7,927 nt of DNA from assembly GCA_022545625.1 (NCBI GenBank), contig JACZQS010000097.1, forward strand, positions 1 to 7,927, written 5' to 3'. Under the pieces are notes generated by a model, which had not been told where the DNA came from, ran no database searches, and worked only from the letters and a program-made list of their open reading frames with translations. The DNA is from Pseudomonadota bacterium. GTDB lineage: Bacteria > Pseudomonadota > Gammaproteobacteria > GCA-001735895. A program made the translations under genes and the position numbers. Of the stretch, positions 1 to 6,581 are shown piece after piece. The stretch's first letter is position 1. Each line of letters opens with the position of its first letter.

Positions 1-1179
1 ATTCTCTCACGTCGGGTGAAAATGACGCAGATGCCGGAGCTGGTGGCGATTTTGCACAGTCTTGTCGGTCTCGCAGCAGTGCTGATCGGCTACGCCAATT
101 TCATGGATCCGGGCATCGAATATATCGGTGCAGAAAAAACTGTCCACGACGTAGAAATTTTCATCGGTATCTGTATCGGCGCGCTAACCTTCACAGGTTC
201 GGTAATTGCTTACGCAAAACTCAGCGCAATCATCAGTGGCAGGCCGTTAATGCTGCCCGCCAGACACTGGCTCAATCTGGCGATGTTAATTGGTGTCATC
301 GTATTTGCAGTAAAGTTCGTCGGCGCGGAAAATCATGCTGATGCGCAAATTATGTTAATCGCCATGACGATTATCGCGCTGGTCTTCGGTATCCATATGG
401 TCGCCGCCATCGGCGGTGCCGATATGCCGGTGGTTATCTCGATGCTCAACAGCTATTCAGGCTGGGCGGCGGCCGCAACCGGTTTCATGCTGTCGAACGA
501 CTTGCTGATCGTTACTGGCGCGTTGGTCGGCAGTAGCGGCGCGATCCTGAGTTACATCATGTGTCGTGCGATGAACCGAAACTTTATCAGCGTAATAGCC
601 GGTGGTTTCGGAACTTCGGGTGGCTCGTCGAGCGCAACCGTTAGTAGTGATCAGGGTGAAGTGCAAACCATCGATATCGGAGAAACCGCGCACCTGCTGA
701 ATGGCGCCAGCGAAGTCATGATCGTGCCGGGCTATGGCATGGCCATGGCGCAGGCGCAGCACGCGGTGTCGGAAATCACAAAAATTTTAATGGCCAAAGG
801 CATTAATGTTCGCTTCGGCATCCATCCGGTCGCGGGCCGTATGCCGGGCCACATGAACGTGTTACTCGCAGAAGCGCATGTGCCTTATGACATTGTGTTC
901 GAAATGGACGAGGTCAATGACGATTTCCCCAACATCGATGTATCGATCATCATCGGTGCCAACGATACGGTAAACCCTTCAGCACAGGAAGACGAGGACA
1001 GCCCAATCGCTGGTATGCCGGTGCTCGAGGTATGGAAAAGTGATACCGCAATCGTGCTGAAACGCAGTATGGCCGCAGGCTACGCCGGCGTCGATAATCC
1101 GCTATTCGTTAAGGAAAACACGAAAATGCTATTCGGCGATGCCAAGGAAAGCCTGGATCTATTGATCAAGGCGCTTTAA
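1..1179 (+). CDS. pntB: NAD(P) transhydrogenase subunit beta (5' end missing)
   Basis: Membrane subunit of proton-translocating transhydrogenase, which uses the proton gradient to pass hydride from NADH to NADP+ and so supplies NADPH. The frame is open from base 1, and the visible 392 residues align from memory with E. coli PntB from about residue 75, so roughly 75 residues (the first membrane helices) lie outside the window; the GTG at 16 is internal, not a start. Visible blocks include MPELVAILHS near the left edge, the membrane part with GGADMPVV and MLNSYSGWAAAATGFMLSND, and the NADP(H)-binding domain III with GYGMAMAQAQ, RFGIHPVAGRMPGHMNVLLA, GANDTVNP and GYAGVDNPLF. A Gly/Ser-rich linker (GTSGGSSS) separates the membrane part from domain III. 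The stop is TAA at 1177-1179. pntA is expected upstream. Identification is secure; only the N-terminus is unseen. Confidence 0.97.
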   Translation: MLSRRVKMTQMPELVAILHSLVGLAAVLIGYANFMDPGIEYIGAEKTVHDVEIFIGICIGALTFTGSVIAYAKLSAIISGRPLMLPARHWLNLAMLIGVIVFAVKFVGAENHADAQIMLIAMTIIALVFGIHMVAAIGGADMPVVISMLNSYSGWAAAATGFMLSNDLLIVTGALVGSSGAILSYIMCRAMNRNFISVIAGGFGTSGGSSSATVSSDQGEVQTIDIGETAHLLNGASEVMIVPGYGMAMAQAQHAVSEITKILMAKGINVRFGIHPVAGRMPGHMNVLLAEAHVPYDIVFEMDEVNDDFPNIDVSIIIGANDTVNPSAQEDEDSPIAGMPVLEVWKSDTAIVLKRSMAAGYAGVDNPLFVKENTKMLFGDAKESLDLLIKAL

Positions 1180-1265
1180 TCACTGGCAATAGAATCTTAT
1201 ACGATTTCAGTCACAGGGTCCTACGGGCACACTCGGTTATTCTGATGAATTATTGTCATTGAAGC

Positions 1266-1520
1266 ATGAATCAGGAAGCAGGCAAATATGGTTATTTATG
1301 GGTCGCCAGTGAGATCTGTTATTACCTCGGCCTGGTGCTGGCCGCCCTGTTTATTCCGACGCTGGCATTAATATTGTGGATGATGAGCCTGGTGGATAAG
1401 GCTGACCCCAACTACTGGTATCTCCTGATCGCCTGGGGCTTGTCGGTATTGTTATTCCTGGTCGGTGTGATGATGAAAAACCGGATTTATTCAGCCGAAA
1501 AGAGTCAAAAAGAGAGCTGA
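1266..1520 (+). CDS. Small two-helix membrane protein, function unknown
   Basis: An 84-residue protein that I do not recognise. It has a short polar N-terminus, a hydrophobic helix at about residues 18-40 (rich in L, A, I, with W38), a short acidic loop (DKADPNYW), a second helix at about 50-70, and a charged tail KNRIYSAEKSQKES. The Lys/Arg-rich tail after helix 2 and the acidic loop suggest a hairpin with both ends in the cytoplasm. The ATG is preceded by only a weak Shine-Dalgarno-like stretch (TTGAAGC). It ends 4 bases before the hemolysin III-type gene, so the two are probably co-transcribed and perhaps translationally coupled. It is separated from pntB by 86 bases without an obvious terminator. 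It is judged real from the tight junction with the next gene and its consistent membrane pattern; no function is inferred. Confidence 0.75.
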   Translation: MNQEAGKYGYLWVASEICYYLGLVLAALFIPTLALILWMMSLVDKADPNYWYLLIAWGLSVLLFLVGVMMKNRIYSAEKSQKES

Positions 1521-1524
1521 CCAG

Positions 1525-2154
1525 ATGTATTACGGCGAAAAACTAAACAGCATCAGCCACCTGGTAGGAGCAGCGCTTGCGCTGGTCGGGCTTGGCGCGC
1601 TGCTCAGCGTGAGTATTCAGACGCGTGACCCCTGGGTAATTAGCAGTTTCAGTGTGTTTGGTATCTCGATGGTACTGCTTTATACCATGTCGACGCTGTA
1701 TCACAGCTTTAGCGCCACCAGTCTGAAAAATATTTTTCAGATTTTCGACCACATATCGATTTACCTGCTGATAGCCGGTACCTATACCCCCTATATGCTG
1801 GTCACTCTGCGCGATGCCAATGGCTGGCTGATCATGGGCATTATCTGGACGCTTGCAGTGGCGGGAATTCTCAGTGAAGTTTTTTTATCCGGTCGTGCGG
1901 TAAAAGTCGGCCAGATGATAATTTACCTTGGAATGGGCTGGGCCTGTTCTTTCGACTTCGCCAGCCTCAAAATCGCACTGCCGGAATCAGGCTTGTTATG
2001 GCTGACGGCTGGTGGTCTGGCCTACACTGCCGGGGTGGTTTTTTATATCCTGGACAAGATGGATAAATTGACCCACGCGCATGGCATCTGGCATTTTTTT
2101 GTACTGACAGGCACCATCAGTCACTTCATTTCAATTATTGGCTATGTCAGGTAG
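1525..2154 (+). CDS. Hemolysin III / TrhA-YqfA family (PAQR-type) membrane protein
   Basis: A 209-residue integral membrane protein with seven predicted hydrophobic segments, the usual length for this family. Family landmarks are visible: an N-terminal NSISHLVGA segment, the S-xxx-H element S56-TLY-H60, FDHISIYLLIAGTYTPY at 74-90 with D75/H76, and the C-terminal HAHGIWHFFVL with H186 and H190. In PAQR-type proteins the equivalent Ser, Asp and His residues form a metal-binding, hydrolase-like site on one face of the membrane. The name hemolysin III is historical; bacterial members are linked to membrane energetics and lipid homeostasis rather than proven toxins, so haemolytic activity should not be assumed. 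The ATG lies 4 bases after the preceding small membrane protein, with a GAGAG-type ribosome site inside that gene's 3' end. The following acyltransferase fits loosely with a membrane-lipid theme. Confidence 0.93.
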   Translation: MYYGEKLNSISHLVGAALALVGLGALLSVSIQTRDPWVISSFSVFGISMVLLYTMSTLYHSFSATSLKNIFQIFDHISIYLLIAGTYTPYMLVTLRDANGWLIMGIIWTLAVAGILSEVFLSGRAVKVGQMIIYLGMGWACSFDFASLKIALPESGLLWLTAGGLAYTAGVVFYILDKMDKLTHAHGIWHFFVLTGTISHFISIIGYVR

Positions 2155-2161
2155 GGATAAT

Positions 2162-2245
2162 ATGACTGCCTGGCGTTCGTGGCCGACGGGTTTGAACAGC
2201 ATCATTAAGCCAGGAAACACCCTTGAATCGTCGTATCATATTTAA
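2162..2245 (+). CDS. Possible 27-residue leader ORF ahead of the acyltransferase
   Basis: An ATG at 2162 follows TAGGGAT (2152-2158), a reasonable ribosome site that overlaps the stop of the hemolysin III-type gene. The ORF encodes 27 residues (begins MTAWRSWPTG, ends SSYHI) and stops at TAA 2243-2245, so it runs 23 bases past the TTG start of the acyltransferase in a different frame. It has no recognisable domain. It could be a chance ORF, or it could couple translation onto the weak TTG start. No homology evidence is available, so confidence is low. Confidence 0.2.
   Translation: MTAWRSWPTGLNSIIKPGNTLESSYHI
2212..2217 (+). promoter_or_regulatory. Ribosome binding site supporting a TTG start
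   Basis: AGGAAA lies 5 bases before TTG at 2223. No ATG or GTG with a comparable site is available near the start of the acyltransferase frame, so this motif decides the start. The same bases are part of GCCAGG (2209-2214), which is complementary to CCTGGC at 2169-2174; that pairing could mask the site, but the arms are only 6 bp with a 34-base loop. Confidence 0.6.
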
Positions 2246-2804
2246 CACCCCGCTAGTGTTTCACCTTTTCTATGCCCTTGCCTGGCTTGGGCTGCGCCTT
2301 GCGGGCTGGAAACTCAAGGGGCGACCTCCCAAGGTGCGCAAGTTCGTCCTCATCGCCTATCCTCACACCAGCAACTGGGATTTTCCGCTGGGCCTGTCTG
2401 CTTGCATCCTTCATCGAATAAAAGTCTACTGGCTGGGTAAGGACAGTTTATTCAAGGGTCCGGCGGGCCCGCTAATGAGATGGCTGGGCGGTATACCAGT
2501 TGACCGAAGTCAAGCACAAGATTTCGTTCAGCAGGCTATCGAAGCATTTGACCAGTCAGACGAGCTGGTGATCGGGGTGGCTCCCGAAGGAACCCGATCT
2601 CGGGTTGAGAAGTGGAAAACAGGTTTTTATCATATAGCCGTGGGTGCGGAAGTGCCCATTGTTCCGGGTTATCTCGATTATCCTAATAAAGAATTGGGTT
2701 TCCTCGAAAGCATTTTACCGAGCGGGGATATCGATAAAGATCTGATCGCGATTAAACAGGCCTACCGGGGCATCCAGGGGAAATATGCCGATCGGTCGCA
2801 ATAA
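2223..2804 (+). CDS. PlsC-like 1-acyl-glycerol-3-phosphate (lysophospholipid) acyltransferase
   Basis: A 193-residue acyltransferase of the PlsC/LPLAT family, which transfers an acyl chain to a lysolipid or related acceptor at the inner face of the cytoplasmic membrane. All four family blocks are present in order: the catalytic HX4D as H48-TSNW-D53, GGIPVDR at 89-95, PEGTRSR at 121-127 and VPIVPG at 144-149. A hydrophobic stretch at about 10-30 (LVFHLFYALAWLGLRLAGW) probably anchors or embeds the protein. It is shorter than E. coli PlsC (about 245 residues), as is common for the lysophospholipid acyltransferase branch with HTSNWDF. The TTG start is chosen because AGGAAA sits 5 bases upstream. 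The acceptor and acyl donor cannot be read from sequence. The gene is convergent with the SDR gene, whose stop lies 73 bases away. Confidence 0.92.
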   Translation: MNRRIIFNTPLVFHLFYALAWLGLRLAGWKLKGRPPKVRKFVLIAYPHTSNWDFPLGLSACILHRIKVYWLGKDSLFKGPAGPLMRWLGGIPVDRSQAQDFVQQAIEAFDQSDELVIGVAPEGTRSRVEKWKTGFYHIAVGAEVPIVPGYLDYPNKELGFLESILPSGDIDKDLIAIKQAYRGIQGKYADRSQ

Positions 2805-2877
2805 TTAGTAATGCCAGGCAACGGGCCGCGAAGAATAATCGCACAGGCTTCGTTAAATATTCGGGCCGACTCTAATT

Positions 2878-3657
2878 TCAGGCCCGATTTCCTCCATCCA
2901 GCACCAGCGGGTAACCGGTAATAAATCGTGCCGAATCGCTGGCCACGTAAAGCACCATATGCGCCACTTCTTCGGCACTGCAAACCCGGTTCAACGGAAC
3001 CCCTCGTGCCGATTCGTCAAGTCCTGTTTCGGCATCGATCCCTCGATCCCGAAATTCGCCTCGCAGCATCGGTGTGTCGACATCACCTGGGCAGATCGGC
3101 ACTATCCGAATACCATCATTTGCATAGTCGAGGGCCATCGCGCGGGTCATCTGCAATACCGCGCCTTTGCTGGCACAATAGGCGGTCAGGTGACGACTGC
3201 CGGTAAGGGCGGCATCGGATGCTATGTTGACGATGGTGCCGCCGTCGGCTTTCAAAATCGGGATTGCCGCGCGGCAGATATAAAACATTCCGCTGACGTT
3301 GACGTTCATCGTGTCATTCCATTGTGAGTCGGACGTCTCTTCGGCGGTTGCATGGTAGATAATGCCGGCACAATTAACCACGATATCGAGACCACCGAGC
3401 GTTTTATTACTGTGCGCGACGATTCGGTTACATTCCTCGCTGAGTGAAATATCTCCCTGGACGAAGTCAATGCTGCCCGGCGCATTACCCAACTGATGGA
3501 TGATCCCTTCCGCCCGATCCCTGTTGCGGCCGCTAATCATCACCCTGGCGCCCGAATTTACGAATGCGACTGCAGTGGCTTCGCCGATGCCGGAGGTGCC
3601 GCCGGTAATCAGGACTTTTTTCTGTTTAAAATTGAATTTTATTGTCGCTTTGCTCAT
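2878..3657 (-). CDS. SDR-family NAD(P)-dependent oxidoreductase
   Basis: A classical short-chain dehydrogenase/reductase of 259 residues, a cytoplasmic enzyme interconverting an alcohol and a ketone (or related group). Visible are the cofactor motif TGGTSGIG (18-25), NCAG (95-98), the catalytic tetrad N118, S147, Y160 and K164 (YCASK), the PGDVDTP segment after beta-6 (190-196) and the closing LDGG. The end of beta-2 reads ISGRN, with Arg and no Asp, which hints at NADP(H); this is inference. The start is the ATG at 3657 (MSKATIKF), with GGA about 7 bases upstream. The frame stays open to an earlier ATG at 3801, but that would add 48 poorly SDR-like residues and run across the start of the divergent PhzF gene, so it is rejected. 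The substrate is unknown; FabG-like reductases and alcohol or sugar dehydrogenases look alike at this level. Confidence 0.94.
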   Translation of the reverse strand: MSKATIKFNFKQKKVLITGGTSGIGEATAVAFVNSGARVMISGRNRDRAEGIIHQLGNAPGSIDFVQGDISLSEECNRIVAHSNKTLGGLDIVVNCAGIIYHATAEETSDSQWNDTMNVNVSGMFYICRAAIPILKADGGTIVNIASDAALTGSRHLTAYCASKGAVLQMTRAMALDYANDGIRIVPICPGDVDTPMLRGEFRDRGIDAETGLDESARGVPLNRVCSAEEVAHMVLYVASDSARFITGYPLVLDGGNRA

Positions 3658-3677
3658 GATAGTTCCGATCGGGTGGA

Positions 3678-3708
3678 GTTTGCTCGAACATTTATATTTC
3701 GAGTGAAC
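3678..3708. promoter_or_regulatory. Palindrome in the divergent SDR/PhzF gap, candidate operator
   Basis: CTCGAA (3683-3688) and TTCGAG (3698-3703) are perfect inverted 6-bp arms around a 9-base AT-rich centre. Three more pairs, GTT at 3678-3680 and AAC at 3706-3708, lie outside a two-base mismatch, giving 9 of 11 pairs matched. It lies in the 103-base gap between two divergent start codons. A possible -10 for the PhzF gene (TATTAT, 3721-3726) would place its -35 region over the right arm, so a bound regulator could control both directions. No matching regulator gene is next to it. Confidence 0.45.
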
Positions 3709-3760
3709 CAGGGAGTAGCCTATTATTTCGGATTTTTTCGTGACAGGCACGATAAAGATT

Positions 3761-4594
3761 ATGAATATATTGAAAATTGCGGCCTTCTCACATAATAACA
3801 CGGGCGGTAACCCGGCCGGTGTTGTGCTTGACGATGAAATGCCCGCTGATGATGTAATGCTTCGGGTGGCTGCAGATGTTGGTTATTCTGAAACTGCCTT
3901 TTTAACACCGGTAGAGGGTGGCTGGAGGGTGCGATACTTTTCGCCAGAGCGAGAAGTGCCATTTTGTGGTCACGCCACAATCGCCAGTGGTGCGGCATTG
4001 GCTAAACTGTCGGGAACTGGCGAGTACAGGCTTTTTCTCAACGAGGGTGAAATATCGATTAGCGTCGAAGCGGACGAAGCTAATTTTAACGTGGCATTAC
4101 AAGCGCCACGGACATGGTCGAAAATCGCAACGACTGATCTAGTCGATACTATTTTAGGGCTGTTTCATTTAACCCGCGCAGATTTGAATCCCGATTTTCC
4201 GGTGAGCATCGCATTCGCTGGCGCGCGGCATCTTATCATTGTCTTAAACGATCGTAATACGCTCGCTAATATGAACTATGACTTCGATGCGGTGAAATCA
4301 ATTATGCTCGAGCAGGACTGGATTACCATCAGCTTGCTATATAACGAGTCAGACACATTATTCCATTCGCGTAATGCCTTTGCTTTCGGCGGCGTTGTCG
4401 AAGACCCGGCAACCGGTGCGGCTGCCGCGGCCCTGGCTGGCTACCTGAGGGATATTGACTGGCAGGGCGAGGATAAATTCGAGATTTTACAGGGATTCGA
4501 TATGGGTACGCCTTCCCGGTTACTGGTTGAGTATAGCCCTGCAAAGGGCGCAAGCGTAACGGTCAGCGGTACGACAAGAAATATTCCAGGCTAA
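3761..4594 (+). CDS. PhzF-family isomerase/epimerase
   Basis: A 277-residue protein of the PhzF family (diaminopimelate-epimerase fold). Members catalyse cofactor-free proton transfers such as isomerisation of dihydrohydroxyanthranilate in phenazine synthesis; most are uncharacterised. Visible are GGNPAGVVL near the N-terminus (15-23), the catalytic glutamate E44 in GYSETAF, FCGHAT (68-73), EDPATGAAAAALAGYL (214-229) and the QGFDMGTPSRL block (244-254). Two similar halves are typical of this fold. ATG 3761 is preferred because MNILKIAAF matches the usual family N-terminus; an in-frame GTG at 3740 would add 7 residues (MTGTIKI), and neither start has a strong ribosome site. The next gene, the FMN/Fe-S oxidoreductase, begins 5 bases after the stop, so the pair is an operon. 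Nothing else here suggests phenazine synthesis, so the symbol phzF is not assigned. Confidence 0.92.
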   Translation: MNILKIAAFSHNNTGGNPAGVVLDDEMPADDVMLRVAADVGYSETAFLTPVEGGWRVRYFSPEREVPFCGHATIASGAALAKLSGTGEYRLFLNEGEISISVEADEANFNVALQAPRTWSKIATTDLVDTILGLFHLTRADLNPDFPVSIAFAGARHLIIVLNDRNTLANMNYDFDAVKSIMLEQDWITISLLYNESDTLFHSRNAFAFGGVVEDPATGAAAAALAGYLRDIDWQGEDKFEILQGFDMGTPSRLLVEYSPAKGASVTVSGTTRNIPG

Positions 4595-4599
4595 CCCCA

Positions 4600-6549
4600 A
4601 TGAACAATTTCTCTCACCTGCTTTCGCCGCTGCTAATCGGCAAAACCGAGGTTCGCAATCGCATACTGGTTTCGGCTCACGTGCCGGGTTTTGCCGAGAA
4701 CAACAAGCCCGGTGATCGCTATATCGCCTATCATCGTACCTATGCACGCAACGGGGTTGGCCTCCAGATTACTGGTGGCACCCCGGTGCACGAGTCTGGC
4801 TTGCTAGGTGTCGGGAGTGATGGCCTATGGAACCTCGATGACAGCATCCTACCCGGATATGCGGCCCTGAGCGACGCGGTGCACCAGGAGGGCGGCTGCA
4901 TCCTGGCGCAACTTGCGCATAGTGCGGGGACGGTACTCATCAACCAGCCTGGTCGCGAGAGCTGGGCAGCTTCAGCGATCCGGTCGGAAACCACGGGCAA
5001 TATTGCGCATGCAATGAGCATTGCCGAAATCGATGAGGTCATCGCGGCATTCGCTGCGGCTGCCGGTCGTGCCGTTGCCGGGAATATGGATGGCGTCGAG
5101 ATCCTTGGGGCGTTTGGTTATTTACCCCAGGCGTTCCTGTCACCGCTGACCAATCATCGCGACGATCGTTATGGCGGTAGCCTCGAAAACAGGATGCGAT
5201 TTGTGCTGGAACTGCTTGAATCCGTGCGATCGTCGATTGGGCCAGATCGGATTCTTGGCCTGAGAATACCCGGTGATGAACTGGAGCCTGGTGGATTGAC
5301 AATCGATGATATGAAAATCGTCGCGCAACTGGTCGCGCAAACAGGCCTGATCGACTACCTGAACGTGATCGCTCATACCAATATTTCGCATACAGGCAGG
5401 GCAAAGCACTGGGCACCGACGCCCGCCAAACATGGGGAGTTTGTCCATCTGGCACAGGCGATTCGATCGGTCGTCAATCTGCCAGTGTTTGCAGTTGGTA
5501 GAATTACCGATCCAACCCACGCGGAAAGAATTATTGCCGACAAACAGGCGGATATGGTAGGTATGACCCGGGCCCATATCTGTGACCCTGAAATAGTTGC
5601 AAAGATAAAGCGCGGTGATTTGAAGCAGATTCGCCCCTGTGTCGGAGCGAATACCTGTATTGCCAATCGTTATGTCGGCAAACCAATCAACTGTATGCAT
5701 AACGCTATGGTGTCTTCACCGGGGGTCGAGTTAGTGGCTACGCAAAAATCGCGAAAGGTGGTGGTAATTGGCGCGGGACCGGCAGGACTGGAAGTCGCCC
5801 GCATCGCCGCGGAGCGCGGGCACGAAGTTATTATTTACGAGCGAAGCGACATATCAGGGGGTCAACTTGCATTGTGGGCCGCGTCTCCTTCGATGGGAGA
5901 ACTGGGTAATATTATTCGCTGGAGACTCAGCGAGTTAAAAAGACTGGGTGTACCTGTTTATCTTAACCGGACGATGAATCGAGGCGATATGGAATCGATC
6001 GATACTGATGTGATCGTGATTGCGACCGGATCAGACGATTACTGCCGACCCATTTCGGGCGATCATGAAATTAGCATTGTTTCACCGCATTCACTATTAC
6101 GCGGCAAGTTACCGAAGGCAAAGCAGGCCGTGGTATTGAACGAGGGGCGTGGGCAGGCTGGATTGGCGGCGGCCGAATTATTACTAAACCAGGGGGTTGG
6201 AGTCGAAATTATTACCAGCGATATTGCCGTGGCCGCTGATCTCGACCCCACTGTTCGGGTTGCCTGGTACACGCGCCTGGGGTTGAAAAATTGTCGTTTT
6301 AGCGCCGGTCTTGTTGTCGAATATGCCGATTCCAGAGAGTTGACGCTGCGTAATGTTTTTGACGACCGCCGGGAGCTGCGAAACAACGTCGACCTGATAG
6401 TCGACTGGCCCGGTTGTCGCGCGAACAACGCATTATTGAATGGCTGGGAACGGGACGATGTCGATTTTTACAGCATTGGCGACTGTGTCGCGCCGCGTAC
6501 CGTAGAGATAGCGATGAGTGAGGCCTTGAGGATCGCCAACAAGATTTAG
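4600..6549 (+). CDS. FMN/Fe-S/FAD oxidoreductase, TMADH / 2,4-dienoyl-CoA reductase family
   Basis: A 649-residue protein with the full multidomain plan: an Old Yellow Enzyme-type FMN TIM barrel (about 1-340), an Fe-S segment (345-370) and a C-terminal FAD/NAD(P)-binding region (385-649). Barrel landmarks are AQLAH (103-107), GVEILGAFGYL (165-175), LSPLTN with YGGSLENRMRF (180-201), and DMVGMTRAHICDP (318-330). The FAD Rossmann motif is GAGPAG (391-396), and the C-terminal flavin motif is FYSIGDC (623-629). The cluster segment reads C347-VG-A350-NT-C353-x11-C365; trimethylamine dehydrogenase and FadH have Cys where A350 lies. From memory, RPCVGAxxC also occurs in dimethylglycine/N-methylproline demethylase-like members, so this may be a clade feature. 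Leu and Phe (169, 172) replace the two His of classical OYEs, and V28 lies where TMADH has its FMN-linking Cys. The substrate is unknown; an N-demethylase or enoate reductase are possible. It is co-transcribed with the PhzF gene. Confidence 0.93.
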   Translation: MNNFSHLLSPLLIGKTEVRNRILVSAHVPGFAENNKPGDRYIAYHRTYARNGVGLQITGGTPVHESGLLGVGSDGLWNLDDSILPGYAALSDAVHQEGGCILAQLAHSAGTVLINQPGRESWAASAIRSETTGNIAHAMSIAEIDEVIAAFAAAAGRAVAGNMDGVEILGAFGYLPQAFLSPLTNHRDDRYGGSLENRMRFVLELLESVRSSIGPDRILGLRIPGDELEPGGLTIDDMKIVAQLVAQTGLIDYLNVIAHTNISHTGRAKHWAPTPAKHGEFVHLAQAIRSVVNLPVFAVGRITDPTHAERIIADKQADMVGMTRAHICDPEIVAKIKRGDLKQIRPCVGANTCIANRYVGKPINCMHNAMVSSPGVELVATQKSRKVVVIGAGPAGLEVARIAAERGHEVIIYERSDISGGQLALWAASPSMGELGNIIRWRLSELKRLGVPVYLNRTMNRGDMESIDTDVIVIATGSDDYCRPISGDHEISIVSPHSLLRGKLPKAKQAVVLNEGRGQAGLAAAELLLNQGVGVEIITSDIAVAADLDPTVRVAWYTRLGLKNCRFSAGLVVEYADSRELTLRNVFDDRRELRNNVDLIVDWPGCRANNALLNGWERDDVDFYSIGDCVAPRTVEIAMSEALRIANKI

Positions 6550-6581
6550 TCCATCCTGGATATTAATCTATCGGAGATATG

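Noticed and set aside
16..18. GTG as the start of pntB
   Set aside because: The frame continues to the left edge and the first helices of PntB are missing, so the gene is simply cut by the window.
2828..2853. CGAAG (2829-2833) and CTTCG (2848-2852) as a terminator between convergent genes
   Set aside because: The arms are only 5 bp with a 14-base loop and there is no T-run on either strand.
3658..3801. N-terminal extension of the SDR to an upstream ATG at 3801 (48 extra residues)
   Set aside because: The extension is unlike SDR N-termini, would overlap the start of the divergent PhzF gene, and the ATG at 3657 gives the usual length with TGGTSGIG at residue 18.
3740..4594. Phenazine biosynthesis locus, because of the PhzF-family gene
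   Set aside because: No other phz genes are visible and PhzF-fold proteins are widespread outside phenazine pathways.
5140..5700. A 186-codon - strand ORF opposite the FMN/Fe-S oxidoreductase
   Set aside because: It lies wholly within a strongly conserved coding region on the other strand and its translation shows no domain pattern; it is a shadow frame. Other antisense ORFs, such as 5039-5455 and 6063-6428, are rejected for the same reason.
6550..6581. Bidirectional terminator between the convergent FMN/Fe-S oxidoreductase and tetR genes
   Set aside because: Only ATCC-T-GGAT (four-base arms) is present; this is too weak to call.
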